Numbered from the stretch's first letter, positions 38,099 through 49,089 are shown. The stretch: DNA of 64,000 bases from Gammaproteobacteria bacterium (GCA_021648525.1 JAKISP010000004.1:40826-104825); one strand, 5' to 3'. Notes: generated by a model from the sequence alone, not told the origin. A program made the numbers and translations.

Positions 38099-38100
38099 AT

Positions 38101-38952
38101 CTAATGCCCTGCTCCAAATAGTCTCGCAAACCAACCCGCCTTTGGTGGATCGGTATCCATTGCCACGCGCATTTCACGCAACAGCGCCGCAACGGCTTCG
38201 TTAATCTTTTCGGGCGACTCGGCATTCTCTGCCACTCGGTTGACGATCGCACTACCCACTACCACCGCGTCGGCGACTGCTGCCACCCGCTGCGCCGTCT
38301 CGGCATCTCGAATGCCAAAGCCAACACCAATCGGCATATCCGTGTGCTTCCGGATCTGCGCTATCTTTGCTTCAACCGAAGCCACATCGAGATTAGCCAC
38401 CCCTGTAACACCCTTTAATGAGACATAGTATACAAAACCACTCGTCTCGGCACAGATTTTGGTGATGCGCTTATCAATGGTGGTGGGAGCCAGCAGAAAG
38501 ATCGGATCGATCTCAGCCCCCTTCAGCACAGCCAACAAGTCACCGGCCTCTTCCGGTGGCATATCGACCGTTATCAGCCCATCGACACCCGCCTCAGCAG
38601 CAGCTGTCGCAAACGCCTGGTACCCCATAATCTCAACCGGATTCATGTAACCCATCAACACCACCGGTGTCGTCGTGTTGGTTTTACGGAACTCAGCCAC
38701 CATCGCCAACACATCACGCAGACTGGTGCCATGTGCCAATGCGCGTTCGCACGCCTTCTGAATGATGGGCCCCTCCGCCATCGGGTCAGAAAATGGCACA
38801 CCCAGTTCGAGCAGGTCTGCACCCGCCTCGACCATCGTATGCATCAATGGCACCGTCACATTTGGGTTAGGGTCACCGGCCGTCACAAACGGGATCAATG
38901 CCTTTTTATTGGCCGCCTTTAGCGCTTCGAAACAAGCCTTAATTCTGCTCAT
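38101..38952 (-). CDS. trpA: Tryptophan synthase alpha chain
   Basis: Cleaves indole-3-glycerol phosphate to indole. 283 residues. The catalytic Glu lies in [15 protein letters not shown] and the catalytic Asp in [14 protein letters not shown]. Phosphate-binding glycines occur in GVGFGIRD. Its ATG overlaps the trpB stop by four bases (ATGA), which fits translational coupling. The C-terminal tail (about 265-283) is slightly long for the family. Confidence 0.96.
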   Translation of the reverse strand: MSRIKACFEALKAANKKALIPFVTAGDPNPNVTVPLMHTMVEAGADLLELGVPFSDPMAEGPIIQKACERALAHGTSLRDVLAMVAEFRKTNTTTPVVLMGYMNPVEIMGYQAFATAAAEAGVDGLITVDMPPEEAGDLLAVLKGAEIDPIFLLAPTTIDKRITKICAETSGFVYYVSLKGVTGVANLDVASVEAKIAQIRKHTDMPIGVGFGIRDAETAQRVAAVADAVVVGSAIVNRVAENAESPEKINEAVAALLREMRVAMDTDPPKAGWFARLFGAGH

Positions 38953-40169
38953 ACCGTCATCCCCTCAAGTCCCGCCACGGTATGGATATCTTTATCGCCA
39001 CGCCCTGAAAGATTAACGATGATAATCTGACCCTTGCTCATCGTCGGTGCCAGTTTCTTTACATAGGCGAGCGCATGGCTCGACTCCAGTGCAGGCATGA
39101 TCCCTTCGATTTTAGTCAAATCATGAAACGCCTGTAGCGCCTCATCATCAGTCACTGCAACATAGTGGGCACGGCCGATATCTTTCAGCCATGCATGTTC
39201 AGGGCCTACACCAGGGTAGTCAAGCCCAGCAGAAACAGAGTGGGTCTCGATAATCTGACCATTGTCATCTTCAACTAAATAGGTACGATTGCCGTGCAAC
39301 ACACCTGGGCGACCGGCACACAGCGGAGCGGCGTGGCGCGGGGTATCGATCCCATCACCACCTCCTTCAACGCCGTACATCGCAACGTCTTTGTCTTCAA
39401 TAAAAGGGTGAAACAGGCCAATTGCATTCGAACCACCACCGACACAGGCGACCAGTGCATCGGGCAGACGCCCTTCCGCTTCCATCACCTGCTCTTTTGC
39501 CTCGCGGCCGATGATCGCCTGAAAATCACGCACCAACATGGGATACGGGTGCGGACCTGCCACGGTACCAATAATATAAAAGGTATTATCGACGTTGGTG
39601 ACCCAGTCACGCATCGCTTCATTCAACGCATCCTTGAGCGTCTTCGAACCGGCGGTAACCGGCACCACCTCAGCACCGAGTAGCTTCATGCGATAGACAT
39701 TGAGCGCCTGACGCTTCACATCTTCCGCACCCATATAGACGACACATTCAAGCCCAAGTCGTGCCGCGACCGTCGCCGATGCCACCCCGTGCTGACCGGC
39801 ACCAGTCTCGGCGATAATGCGGGTTTTACCCAGGTGTTTCGCCAACAGCGCCTGACCGATGGTGTTGTTTATTTTATGCGCGCCGGTATGATTGAGATCT
39901 TCACGCTTCAGATAAATCCTCGCGCCGCCGAGCTGTTTGCTCCAGCGTTCAGCAAAATAGAGCGGTGACGGACGGCCCACATAGTGCGCCAGATCTTTAT
40001 CCAGCTCGGCCTGGAATTCAGCATCGTTTTTCAACCGCTCGTAGGCGGCGGTCAACTCATCCAATGGCGCCATCAAGGTCTCGGCGACAAAACGGCCGCC
40101 GTAAACACCAAAATGGCCACTGGCATCCGGCTGCGCTGATAATTCTGGAACTGCTATTTCATTGCTCAT
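38949..40169 (-). CDS. trpB: Tryptophan synthase beta chain
   Basis: PLP enzyme joining indole and serine. 406 residues. The PLP lysine is in [16 protein letters not shown], the catalytic Glu in ETGAGQHG, and the phosphate loop in [10 protein letters not shown]. Normal length. The order trpF-trpB-trpA-accD-folC is typical of gammaproteobacteria in which trp genes are split into several operons. Confidence 0.98.
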   Translation of the reverse strand: MSNEIAVPELSAQPDASGHFGVYGGRFVAETLMAPLDELTAAYERLKNDAEFQAELDKDLAHYVGRPSPLYFAERWSKQLGGARIYLKREDLNHTGAHKINNTIGQALLAKHLGKTRIIAETGAGQHGVASATVAARLGLECVVYMGAEDVKRQALNVYRMKLLGAEVVPVTAGSKTLKDALNEAMRDWVTNVDNTFYIIGTVAGPHPYPMLVRDFQAIIGREAKEQVMEAEGRLPDALVACVGGGSNAIGLFHPFIEDKDVAMYGVEGGGDGIDTPRHAAPLCAGRPGVLHGNRTYLVEDDNGQIIETHSVSAGLDYPGVGPEHAWLKDIGRAHYVAVTDDEALQAFHDLTKIEGIMPALESSHALAYVKKLAPTMSKGQIIIVNLSGRGDKDIHTVAGLEGMTV

Positions 40170-40210
40170 GAAGACTCACTACTTAAAATTAAAATTCAAT
40201 TCGAACCGTT

Positions 40211-40828
40211 TCACACACTGCGAACCGCATCGACAAACGCCGCTATCTTTGCGGTATCCTTAATGCCTTTGCTCGCTTCCACTCCACCACTCACATCCAC
40301 CGCATAGGGGCGAACTTGCGTAATTCCCTTAGCAACATTCAGTGGCGTAAGACCACCAGCAAGAATTATAGACTTTTTCAGCCCTTCAGGCACGGCTTGC
40401 CAGTCAAATACCTCACCGGTGCCACCGACAGTATCGGGGCTATAGGCATCCAGCAATATTCCTTGCGCATCTCGATAAAGCCCAGCGGTCGCCGCCACAT
40501 CAAGCCCGGGAGCCATGCGCAGCGCCTTAATATAGGGCAACCCATACCCACCACACAGGCCAGCGGGTTCATCACCGTGGAACTGCAACAGACCCAGCGG
40601 CACTGCATCGAGTACTTCGCGGATCTCATCATCGCTAGCATTGACAAACAACCCCACCACCGTCACAAACGGCGGTAGCGCAGCCACCACCGCCTGCGCC
40701 TGCTCGATAGTGACATGACGTGGACTCGGCCCGTAAAAGACCAGCCCAATTGCATCGCCACCCGCCTCAGCAACCGCCACCCCATCTTCAGCGCGAGTGA
40801 TACCGCAGATCTTAATTCTTGTACGCAT
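40211..40828 (-). CDS. trpF: Phosphoribosylanthranilate isomerase
   Basis: Third step of tryptophan synthesis after anthranilate. A 205-residue TIM barrel: the catalytic Cys is in [11 protein letters not shown] and the catalytic Asp in [15 protein letters not shown]. The C-terminal GG(V)EASKGIKD binds phosphate. It is 41 bp before trpB and 39 bp after truA. Confidence 0.96.
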   Translation of the reverse strand: MRTRIKICGITRAEDGVAVAEAGGDAIGLVFYGPSPRHVTIEQAQAVVAALPPFVTVVGLFVNASDDEIREVLDAVPLGLLQFHGDEPAGLCGGYGLPYIKALRMAPGLDVAATAGLYRDAQGILLDAYSPDTVGGTGEVFDWQAVPEGLKKSIILAGGLTPLNVAKGITQVRPYAVDVSGGVEASKGIKDTAKIAAFVDAVRSV

Positions 40829-40867
40829 AATGGTCGCCCGAGGAAGTCAGAGATTCTGGTAATCAGG

Positions 40868-41677
40868 TTACCAGACCATTTGAGGCGGTGAAAGGTAAGG
40901 GATGCCAAATTCCTCAGGATACTCCACACCAACCAGATAGAGGCCATGCGGTGGTGCCGTCACCCCGCCCAGTTTACGCTCACGATATTCCAGCACGTCA
41001 CGCGCCCAGTCAACCGGTTTTTCATCCGCACCAATCGCCGCCAGCACCCCCACAATGTTCCGCACCATATGATGCAAGAAGGCGTTCGCTTCGATATCAA
41101 GCATAATAAACTCACCGCTTTCACCCGAACGATTCCGGATTGATTTATGTATGGTCAGTTCATGCACGGTACGCACCGGACTCTTCGCCTGACAGCCGTA
41201 GGCACGAAATGATGAGAAGTCATGTTCACCCAGTAGATGATTGGCTGCGGCCTGCATCCGTTCGATATCAAGCGCACGATATTCCCACGTCACCCGTCGC
41301 GACAAAAAGGTTGGCCGCACCCGACGGGTATAGATCACGTATCGATAGCGTCTGCGCTGTGCCGAAAAACGCGCGTGAAATTCATCGCTTACCGGCTTCG
41401 CCCAGGTAATCACCACATCATCAGGCAGATGGGCGTTGGCCCCATGCACCCAACCACGATCCTTACGCACCGCACCACTTTCAAAGTGGACGGTCTGCCC
41501 CGTTGCATGTACCCCAGTGTCAGTACGGCCCGCACAAAAAACCCGCACATCGTGATTCGCCACCTTTGCCAGCGCCTGCTCAACACAACCCTGCACAGTG
41601 CGTCCATGCCCCTGCGCCTGAATCTGCCAACCATTAAAGTTGGCACCGTCGTATTCAACCCCTAACGCGATACGCAT
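40868..41677 (-). CDS. truA: tRNA pseudouridine(38-40) synthase
   Basis: 269 residues. The catalytic Asp is in CAGRTDTGVHATGQ and the family motif FHARFSAQRRRYRY is present. The C-terminal MVRNIVGVL segment is also conserved. TruA modifies positions 38-40 in the anticodon arm. In many relatives fimV, leuB and asd lie upstream of truA. Here a Kef-type antiporter takes that place. Confidence 0.96.
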   Translation of the reverse strand: MRIALGVEYDGANFNGWQIQAQGHGRTVQGCVEQALAKVANHDVRVFCAGRTDTGVHATGQTVHFESGAVRKDRGWVHGANAHLPDDVVITWAKPVSDEFHARFSAQRRRYRYVIYTRRVRPTFLSRRVTWEYRALDIERMQAAANHLLGEHDFSSFRAYGCQAKSPVRTVHELTIHKSIRNRSGESGEFIMLDIEANAFLHHMVRNIVGVLAAIGADEKPVDWARDVLEYRERKLGGVTAPPHGLYLVGVEYPEEFGIPYLSPPQMVW

Positions 41678-41701
41678 ACGTCACCCAGCATAACCAACGT
41701 G

Positions 41702-43684
41702 TTAACCCTGCAACAGCTTTGTTTCAGCATGCGCCAGATCTTCTGGCGTGCCATAAAGCACCAGGATATCTTCCGCCTGCAACACCATATCTGGCTCGGG
41801 CTGATGCCCTTTAATACCACCACGACGCACCGCGGTCACAATCACTCCCGCCTCACGTAGCTTCAATGTTCCCAGTGCGCAGCCGACCGCATAAGCTGCC
41901 TCAGGCAGTGCCACTGACTGGAGTCGCTCTCGGAATGAAGAAGCCTGTTCCAGCGACTCCGCCTCCTGCCCATGAAAGAAACCACGCAACATCTGATAAC
42001 GACTACTACGCACCTCCTGCACATTGCGGACAATGCGCGAGACCGGCACATTCAGCAACAACAACAGATGCGACACCAGCATCAGACTCGCCTCCAATGT
42101 TTCCGGCACCACCTCGGTCGCCCCCGCCTGTTGTAGTCCATCCAGGTTGGCATCATCACGGGTACGCACCAACACCGGCAGGTCTGGCCACAAACGCTTC
42201 ACCTGCTCAAGAATCTTCATCGTCCTTGAGAAATCATCAAAACTGATCACCAGCACCTTGGCGCGTCCAATCCCCGCCGCACCTAAATTTTCAATATGGG
42301 TCGAGTCGCCATAAAAGACCTGTTCACCCGCCGCACGTGCATCACGCACACGCACCGGGTCAAGATCGAGTGCGATGTAATTAAAATCTTCCTGATCAAG
42401 AAAGCGGGCGATATTCTGTCCAATACGGCCGTAACCACAGATCACCACATGTTGATCAAGGTGTTCAGACTCCTCCTCCATCTCCGCCACCTGGTTTTCC
42501 CGATTACGCAGATAAGAGTCTGAATAGTAGCGCTTCACAATCGAGCCGTTGGATGCAATCAGGAAGGGGGCTAATACCATCGTAATAATGATTGCTGCCA
42601 GCACCACCTGACTCGCCGCAGGATCAAGCAACCCCTCCACCAACGCCAGTGTCAACAGTACCAGACCAAACTCACCGCCCTGCGCCAGCACAATACCGGT
42701 GCGCAACGAAACGCCCTGCGAACCGCCCAGCAGCCGTGTCAGCACGGTCACCAACACCACTTTAAAAATAATAATGGCGGCAACCAACAATAGCACCCAA
42801 TGAAAAATATCAGGCAGCGCAGTCAAATCCAGCATCATGCCGATGGTGACAAAAAAGAGTCCTAGCAAGACATCGCGGAAGGGGCGAATATCAGCCTCAA
42901 CCTGATGACGAAATTCAGTTTCGCCCAACAGCATGCCTGCAATAAAGGCGCCTAGCGCAAAAGAGAGACCAAACAGGTGGGTCAACCATGCCGCCGCCAA
43001 TGCAAACAGTAGTGCCGCCAGGGTAAAGAGTTCTGATGAACGTTGCGAGGCGATGATATGAAACAGAGGGCGTAGCAACCAGTGCCCGATCGCCAGCATC
43101 AGCCCAATCACAAAGACACCCTTTAGCAGCGCCAGGCCTAATTCGGTGGATATGGATGTGTCCGAACCGCCTGCCAACACGGGAATCACAATCAGAAAGG
43201 GAATCACCGCGACATCCTGAAACAGCAGCACCCCCACTGAAAAACGACCATGACGCGAGCTCACCTCTAGCTGCTCGGTCAACTGTTTGATCACGATCGC
43301 GGTCGACGACATCGCCAGCACGCCGCCAATCACAAACGCAGCCGTGGGCGACATCCCAAACAGCCAGGCAACACCACCTGCCACTAGCGCAGTGAAGACC
43401 ACCTGAGCCCCGCCTAGTCCCAACACCTCGCGGCGCATCGCTAACAACTGCGGCAGCGAAAATTCCAGGCCAATGGTAAAGAGCAGAAACACCACCCCAA
43501 ACTCGGCAAGAAAAAGCGTCCCTTCACTCTCAGGAATCCAGTTAAGCGCATACGGCCCAACCAGCATACCCACAAAAAGATAGGCAAGAATCGGTGGCAA
43601 ATTAAATTTGCGAAAGACTGCCACGGCAACCACGGCTGCCGCCAGCAAGATGAGAATGGCATCCAGTACCGATGCGCCCATCAT
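41702..43684 (-). CDS. Monovalent cation:proton antiporter-2 family, Kef-type with RCK domain
   Basis: 660 residues. An N-terminal CPA2 membrane domain of about 12 helices (1-380) includes ALGAFIAGMLLGETEF and the QDVAVIPFLI loop. A cytoplasmic Rossmann RCK/TrkA-N domain starts at VVICGYGRIGQNIARFL, and a TrkA-C domain (ILVLYGTPEDLAHAE) ends the chain. Such proteins exchange K+ or Na+ for H+ under nucleotide or glutathione-adduct control. No KefF/KefG partner is adjacent, so I leave the symbol blank. Confidence 0.9.
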   Translation of the reverse strand: MMGASVLDAILILLAAAVVAVAVFRKFNLPPILAYLFVGMLVGPYALNWIPESEGTLFLAEFGVVFLLFTIGLEFSLPQLLAMRREVLGLGGAQVVFTALVAGGVAWLFGMSPTAAFVIGGVLAMSSTAIVIKQLTEQLEVSSRHGRFSVGVLLFQDVAVIPFLIVIPVLAGGSDTSISTELGLALLKGVFVIGLMLAIGHWLLRPLFHIIASQRSSELFTLAALLFALAAAWLTHLFGLSFALGAFIAGMLLGETEFRHQVEADIRPFRDVLLGLFFVTIGMMLDLTALPDIFHWVLLLVAAIIIFKVVLVTVLTRLLGGSQGVSLRTGIVLAQGGEFGLVLLTLALVEGLLDPAASQVVLAAIIITMVLAPFLIASNGSIVKRYYSDSYLRNRENQVAEMEEESEHLDQHVVICGYGRIGQNIARFLDQEDFNYIALDLDPVRVRDARAAGEQVFYGDSTHIENLGAAGIGRAKVLVISFDDFSRTMKILEQVKRLWPDLPVLVRTRDDANLDGLQQAGATEVVPETLEASLMLVSHLLLLLNVPVSRIVRNVQEVRSSRYQMLRGFFHGQEAESLEQASSFRERLQSVALPEAAYAVGCALGTLKLREAGVIVTAVRRGGIKGHQPEPDMVLQAEDILVLYGTPEDLAHAETKLLQG

Positions 43685-43726
43685 GATCGCAATCGCCCCA
43701 GCATCAGCATCAAACTCAGGCGAAGT

Positions 43727-44563
43727 CTAATTATCTCGACTCCCGGCAACACACTGTAAGGCCGCTGAAATAGCGGGTGCCGGGATATTTTGATCAATAG
43801 CTTCAATCGCAGACCAACGCAGCTCATCAAAACTGGGTAGTTGGGCACCACCTGACGATTCAGCGCGTAGAATCGCCACCTCATCGCTCAACACTGCACC
43901 ATCCAGCATCGCCCCTTTTGACCAGGTCTGGGCAACCTGTTCAAGATCAAACGAGAAACCTGTTTTGCCTTTCATCAACTCAAAACCTTCACTAAAGGCC
44001 TGCCGCACACTCCATTCGATACCACTGTGCACCATGCGCGCAAAATGCCCCGCACCTACAACCCCCACGTGAGACCAGCCACTGCCGCCATCTGCCGCCA
44101 GCACCTGCATCAGCGGCGCAACGATCTCAATCTGATCACGCTCACCACCGAGCGTGATGCAAAACCCCTGTTCAAGGCCATTACCGCCATCCATGATGCC
44201 CGCATCGACAAAACCAATGCCACTTTGTGAAAGCAACGCGCCACGACGCTGGCTGTCTCTGTAATTGGAATGGCTGCCATCAACCACAATATCGCCAAAG
44301 GCGAGGCGATTAACTAAATTTTTGATCTCTTTATCAACCGCCGCGTTATCCGGCAACATTAACCAGACGATTTTAGGGCTATCGCCAGGCAACTTTCTGA
44401 GTGCAGCCACTACCGACGAGGTGGCAATCAATCCTGTTTCATCGGCCAATGGCTTACTACGTTCGCCGTTTTCATCACACCCCACCACCTCAACATCCTG
44501 CCTGCGCAACCTGCGCACCATATTCTCAGCCACCCCTTCGAGGCCAATTAGAGCAAATTTCAT
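43727..44563 (-). CDS. Degenerate 6-phosphogluconate dehydrogenase-like protein
   Basis: 278 residues from the ATG at 44563 (AAGGAATT upstream). It follows the short GndA/YqeC-type 6PGDH layout: VVDGSHSNYRDSQRR, FVDAGIMDGGNGLEQGFCITLGG, GAGHFARMVHSGIEW and a C-terminal domain ending IPAPAISAAL. Key residues have changed. The cofactor loop reads GLEGVAEN where GLGRMGxN is expected, losing two glycines, and the position of the catalytic lysine (GHFVKMVHNG in relatives) is Arg176. E183 is kept. The fold is likely intact but catalysis is doubtful, so it may be a sensor or structural paralogue. Confidence 0.75.
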   Translation of the reverse strand: MKFALIGLEGVAENMVRRLRRQDVEVVGCDENGERSKPLADETGLIATSSVVAALRKLPGDSPKIVWLMLPDNAAVDKEIKNLVNRLAFGDIVVDGSHSNYRDSQRRGALLSQSGIGFVDAGIMDGGNGLEQGFCITLGGERDQIEIVAPLMQVLAADGGSGWSHVGVVGAGHFARMVHSGIEWSVRQAFSEGFELMKGKTGFSFDLEQVAQTWSKGAMLDGAVLSDEVAILRAESSGGAQLPSFDELRWSAIEAIDQNIPAPAISAALQCVAGSRDN

Positions 44564-44714
44564 CAATAATTCCTTCTTAATTTCATGTTTTTTCTAAATG
44601 CTCAGGCAAAAATACCGATAACCTTTAACAAGTTGGCATCGAAACTCTAAATTAATGAAAACAGCGACGTAATCAATTAAGCCAGCATATAAATTACAGG
44701 CCTAACTATACCGC

Positions 44715-46199
44715 ATGAATATCCATAATGTCCTCTTTGCGACTAGCGAGATCTCGCCACTCAAGCCGATCAGTCAGATAACGGACATGACGATGCAGCT
44801 GCCACCCGCGATAAAGACCCTCAGGCGTCATATATACGTGGTTGTGCCCGCCTATCGCAATTTGTTAGAGGCGCTCGGTAAAAACACAAAACGATGCACG
44901 GAATTTAAGCTCAACGGTCTTGAGACCCCCGTCAGCCTATATGAAGGTAAGCTGCCCGGTAGTTCAGTCAAACTGCTGCTGGCAGATATCCCTGGTTTTT
45001 TTGACAATGCCAATGAAACAAGCGAAACAGATGACAACACCGAGATAGCCAACAATGAACACTTCGCCCGCTTTTGCCAGGTCGTTGCGACCATCGCCCA
45101 GGGCGATGCCGGACTCAGCTGGGAGCCGCAATTAGTTCACTGTAATGGCTGGCAAACAGGCCTGGTACCAGCACTACTAACCCATCACGATCATCAGGTC
45201 GCGACCCTGTTTACCCTGCATAATCCTGGCGAGCAGGCGTGTGTTGCGCTCGAACAGATGAGCGCGTGGAACCTGCCACCCTCACTGACCGACGACCCAT
45301 CAATCATCATCGATGGCCAGATCTGCTTCACCAAGGCAGCGCTACGTTATGCCGATAATGTCAGCACCACCAGTCCTACCTATGCCAGAGAGATCACCAC
45401 GGCATCCTATGGCTGTGGACTAGAAGATCTACTGCGCCAACGCCAGGACCATCTCTTTGGTATTTTAAATGGCATCAATTACCAGAAATGGAACCCAGCC
45501 AAAGACAAGCGTCTGCCCAGAAGCTATAACAGCCATACGCTGGACGACAAAGTTCTCAGCAAGCTAGCACTGCAGCGCGCCTTTAATCTACCACCTCGTG
45601 AAAAGTGCTGTCTGATCGGTATTATCGGCGACCTCAGCACTACCGAAGGCACCGACCTGCTACTGGAGATCATCCCTGAGTTACTAAAACAGGACATGCA
45701 GATTATCCTGCTTGGAAAGGGTGATATCGAATATGTCTCGCCACTACGAGACATCTGCCTCAACCACTCAGAACAGATCGCCGCCCACATCCGGGAAGAT
45801 AGCAAACTCTCGCATCTCATCATTGGCGGCGCCGACATCTATCTCGCCCCGTCACGGCTTGATCCCTGCGCCTCGCGCTCTCGCCTTGCGCTACGCTACG
45901 GCACCGTACCAGCGGTCAACAATGGCAGCGCACTTGCCGACAGTATCATCGACACCAATAGCAATACACTCACCAATAACACTGCCAGTGGCTTTTTATT
46001 AGATCTGACTGATGCTGCCACTCTGCTCACCACGCTCAATCGAGCCATTTCCTTTTACCAGGACCACCCCAAGGAATGGAAAAAAGTCGCCATAAACGGC
46101 ATGCAACAAGACTTCAGCTGGCGCAGAACAGCCAGACAATACATTGATTTATATAAGAAAACCATCGAAATACGGGGAAATGGTAATTTTCAGGTATAA
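44715..46199 (+). CDS. Degenerate glycogen synthase-like GT5 protein
   Basis: 494 residues aligning along the whole GlgA fold: FATSEISPLK, VPAY, the WQTGLVPALL segment, NGINYQKWNPAKD and ADIYLAPSRLDPC...LRYGTVPAVNNG. Catalytic landmarks are eroded. The ADP-glucose loop KTGGL is KPISQ. HDWHTG is CNGWQTG. The HNLAYQG segment is HNPGEQ. The SRLxxQKGxDLL motif is GDLSTTEGTDLL, losing the Arg and Lys. EPCGL is DPCAS. It is therefore probably not an active starch/glycogen synthase. It is divergent from the degenerate 6PGDH-like gene across about 150 bp. Confidence 0.75.
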   Translation: MNIHNVLFATSEISPLKPISQITDMTMQLPPAIKTLRRHIYVVVPAYRNLLEALGKNTKRCTEFKLNGLETPVSLYEGKLPGSSVKLLLADIPGFFDNANETSETDDNTEIANNEHFARFCQVVATIAQGDAGLSWEPQLVHCNGWQTGLVPALLTHHDHQVATLFTLHNPGEQACVALEQMSAWNLPPSLTDDPSIIIDGQICFTKAALRYADNVSTTSPTYAREITTASYGCGLEDLLRQRQDHLFGILNGINYQKWNPAKDKRLPRSYNSHTLDDKVLSKLALQRAFNLPPREKCCLIGIIGDLSTTEGTDLLLEIIPELLKQDMQIILLGKGDIEYVSPLRDICLNHSEQIAAHIREDSKLSHLIIGGADIYLAPSRLDPCASRSRLALRYGTVPAVNNGSALADSIIDTNSNTLTNNTASGFLLDLTDAATLLTTLNRAISFYQDHPKEWKKVAINGMQQDFSWRRTARQYIDLYKKTIEIRGNGNFQV

Positions 46200-46266
46200 T
46201 ACGCGCTCAGTTTAAACCTTAAATCGTCCCTCGGGACACTCTACACCTACATTTTAAAGAGACATC

Positions 46267-49062
46267 ATGGTTAGTGATAAAGCACTGCGTGCGCGCGTAA
46301 AACTCTTTGGTAACCTGCTGGGTAACATCCTGCACGAACAGGAGGGTGGCCGCGTCCTGGTCGCCGTCGAAACACTGAGAAAGGGCTATATTCGGCTCAG
46401 CAAAGAGCATAACCCCAGGAAACACGCGCAGCTTGCACGCATGATGCGCAAATTGAACCCCGAAATTCTCTCCCATGTCGTACGCGCATTCAGCATCTAC
46501 TTTAGCCTGGTTAACATCGCAGAAGAAGCAAACCAGCACCAACAGCGCCGGCAACAAAAACGTCGTGGCAGCATGATGGGCCCCGGCTCCTTTGAAGAGG
46601 CGCTGCGAGACTTTCACGACGCAGGCATCACCCCGGGACAGCTGCAGACTATTTTTGACAAGCTTGCCTATATCCCGGTGATCACCGCACACCCAACGGA
46701 ATCCAAGCGTCGTACCATTCTTGAAGCGCTACGTCGAATCTTTGTCACCAGCCAACAGCTGGATGAAAACCACCCGACACGCGAAGAGCGCGCCGACATC
46801 ATGAGCGAGCTAGAAAGCCAGATTCAGGTGCTATGGAAGAGCAACGAAGTTCGCACTAAACGCCCACGAGTCGCCAGCGAAATTCGCAACGGTATCTTCT
46901 ATTTTCAGGAGAGTCTCTTTGAAGCGGTGCCTTTAATGTATCGTGATTTCGAAAAGGCAAACGAACGCATCTACGGTTTTAACAACAACAGTACGGTGAC
47001 TGTACCTAGCTTTATTCGCTTTGGCTCATGGATTGGTGGCGATCGTGACGGCAACCCTAACGTCACCCCACAAACCACTGTCTCTGCGGTTAACCTGCAT
47101 GCCAAGGCAATTCTAAAAGAATACCTGCCACGCCTCACCATACTGACCAAAATCCTGACCCATTCATCAGACCTCTGCACCCCCAGCGAAGCCTTTTTAA
47201 AGAGCCTCGATAGCGATGACCGCTATGCAGCGAGCGCCTTTCCTGACAATCCACAACGCTTTATAGACGAACCTTATCGCCGCAAATTGCACATCATGCG
47301 CTACCGTCTTGAGCGCAATCTGTGGGCAGTGCGCGACCGTCTTTACAACACCCAGGAAACACTGACGCCCGAAAACGGCTACCACTCTGACGATGACTTT
47401 GTGAATGACCTGCGCCTGATCCGAGATTCACTGAGCTCGCATGGCGATCAAAATATTGCCAACGGCAAGCTCAAAGATATGATTCGCCTCGCTGAGACCT
47501 TTGGCTTCTTCCTCGTTAGCCTTGATCTACGCCAGGAATCGACTCGCCACACAGAAGCGATCACCGAAATATTGGCACAGAAAAGCAGCAACCCTGATTA
47601 CACCGCACTGAGCGAGCGCGAACGCATGCGGCTACTCAGCGAACAGCTTGAAAATGAGCCTCTCACCATCGACCGCAAACCACTTAGTGACAACACCCGT
47701 GAAACACTCGAAGTATTCGATGTGATGCGCAACATGCAAGAAGAGATCAGCGCCAAGGCCTTTGGTAGTTATGTGATCTCGATGACACACACCGCCAGCC
47801 ATATCATGGAAGTGATGTTTCTGGCCCAGCAAACGGGGCTTGCCGGTAAAAACAAACAGGGAGACTGGTTCTGCGACATTCAGGTCAGCCCGCTGTTTGA
47901 GACCATTGAAGATCTACGCCACATTGAACATGTGATGAAAACAGCATTAAACACCAACGTCTACCGTAATTTGCTGCAAAGCGCTGGTAACGTGCAGGAA
48001 ATCATGCTCGGTTATTCTGACTCATGCAAAGATGGCGGCATCCTCTCCTCAGCATGGAGCCTTTATAAAGCTCAACAGGAGATCATCGCGCTCACTGCCA
48101 GCAGCGGCATTGAATGCCGTCTCTTCCACGGCCGTGGCGGCACCATGGGGCGCGGCGGTGGCCCAACTCACGAAGCGATTCTGTCACAACCAGAAGGCAC
48201 CGTAACCGGGCAGATCAAATTTACCGAACAGGGTGAGATGATCACCTATAAATACAGCAACAAAGAGACGGCTGTCTCTGAGTTAACGATGGGCGTTACC
48301 GGCCTGATCAAAGCGAGTAAAAATATCGTTAAAGAGCCAATCCCTGTACCCGCTAGCTATGAAGCGGCGATGGAAGCGCTTTCAGAAGAAGGAGAAGCAG
48401 CCTATCGCGCCCTGGTCGATGACACCCCTGGCTTCCTCGACTATTTTTATGAAGCCACCCCGGTCACCGAAATTGGCCTGATGAACATTGGCTCACGCCC
48501 CAGTCATCGTAAAAAAGGGGATCGTTCCAAATCATCCATTCGTGCCATCGCGTGGGTCTTTGGCTGGGCACAGGCGCGCCACACCTTACCCGCGTGGTAT
48601 GGCATTGGTTCGGCACTTAAAACGTGGGGCGGAGAAGATCCTGATAAACTCGAACAGCTAAAAGCGATGTATAAAAACTGGCCTTTTTTCCGTGCCATTT
48701 TGAGCAACACCCAAATGGCGCTGGTTAAAGCAGATCCCGCTATTCTGAAAGAGTACTCTACCCTGTGTGAAAACGCAGACCTGGCGCAGAAAATATCGAC
48801 CATGGTCGACAGTGAATATCATCGCACTGTTGAATCCATTCTGGGAGCATCAGAGGCCAGCGAACTACTCGCAGATAACCCAAAGCTGGCACTTTCATTA
48901 AGTCGTCGCGACCCATACCTCGATCCACTCAACTACATTCAGGTAATGCTACTACAACGTTTCCGCGACCAGTCGCTGAGCGAAGAAGAACGCCAAAAAT
49001 GGCTAGATCCGTTGCTACGCTCGATCAATGCAATTGCTGCGGGTATGCGCAACACCGGCTAA
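46267..49062 (+). CDS. ppc: Phosphoenolpyruvate carboxylase
   Basis: Carboxylates PEP to oxaloacetate (anaplerotic). 931 residues. Catalytic His is in ITAHPTESKRR, and GSWIGGDRDGNPNV, GYSDSCKDGG and FHGRGGTMGRGGGP are all intact. The chain ends with MRNTG, the conserved C-terminus. A TATAAT at 46195-46200 is a possible -10 element. It occurs with ppsA in the same window. Confidence 0.97.
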   Translation: MVSDKALRARVKLFGNLLGNILHEQEGGRVLVAVETLRKGYIRLSKEHNPRKHAQLARMMRKLNPEILSHVVRAFSIYFSLVNIAEEANQHQQRRQQKRRGSMMGPGSFEEALRDFHDAGITPGQLQTIFDKLAYIPVITAHPTESKRRTILEALRRIFVTSQQLDENHPTREERADIMSELESQIQVLWKSNEVRTKRPRVASEIRNGIFYFQESLFEAVPLMYRDFEKANERIYGFNNNSTVTVPSFIRFGSWIGGDRDGNPNVTPQTTVSAVNLHAKAILKEYLPRLTILTKILTHSSDLCTPSEAFLKSLDSDDRYAASAFPDNPQRFIDEPYRRKLHIMRYRLERNLWAVRDRLYNTQETLTPENGYHSDDDFVNDLRLIRDSLSSHGDQNIANGKLKDMIRLAETFGFFLVSLDLRQESTRHTEAITEILAQKSSNPDYTALSERERMRLLSEQLENEPLTIDRKPLSDNTRETLEVFDVMRNMQEEISAKAFGSYVISMTHTASHIMEVMFLAQQTGLAGKNKQGDWFCDIQVSPLFETIEDLRHIEHVMKTALNTNVYRNLLQSAGNVQEIMLGYSDSCKDGGILSSAWSLYKAQQEIIALTASSGIECRLFHGRGGTMGRGGGPTHEAILSQPEGTVTGQIKFTEQGEMITYKYSNKETAVSELTMGVTGLIKASKNIVKEPIPVPASYEAAMEALSEEGEAAYRALVDDTPGFLDYFYEATPVTEIGLMNIGSRPSHRKKGDRSKSSIRAIAWVFGWAQARHTLPAWYGIGSALKTWGGEDPDKLEQLKAMYKNWPFFRAILSNTQMALVKADPAILKEYSTLCENADLAQKISTMVDSEYHRTVESILGASEASELLADNPKLALSLSRRDPYLDPLNYIQVMLLQRFRDQSLSEEERQKWLDPLLRSINAIAAGMRNTG

Positions 49063-49089
49063 GGTAGTGTGTTTTCTGCGCTACCTCAG

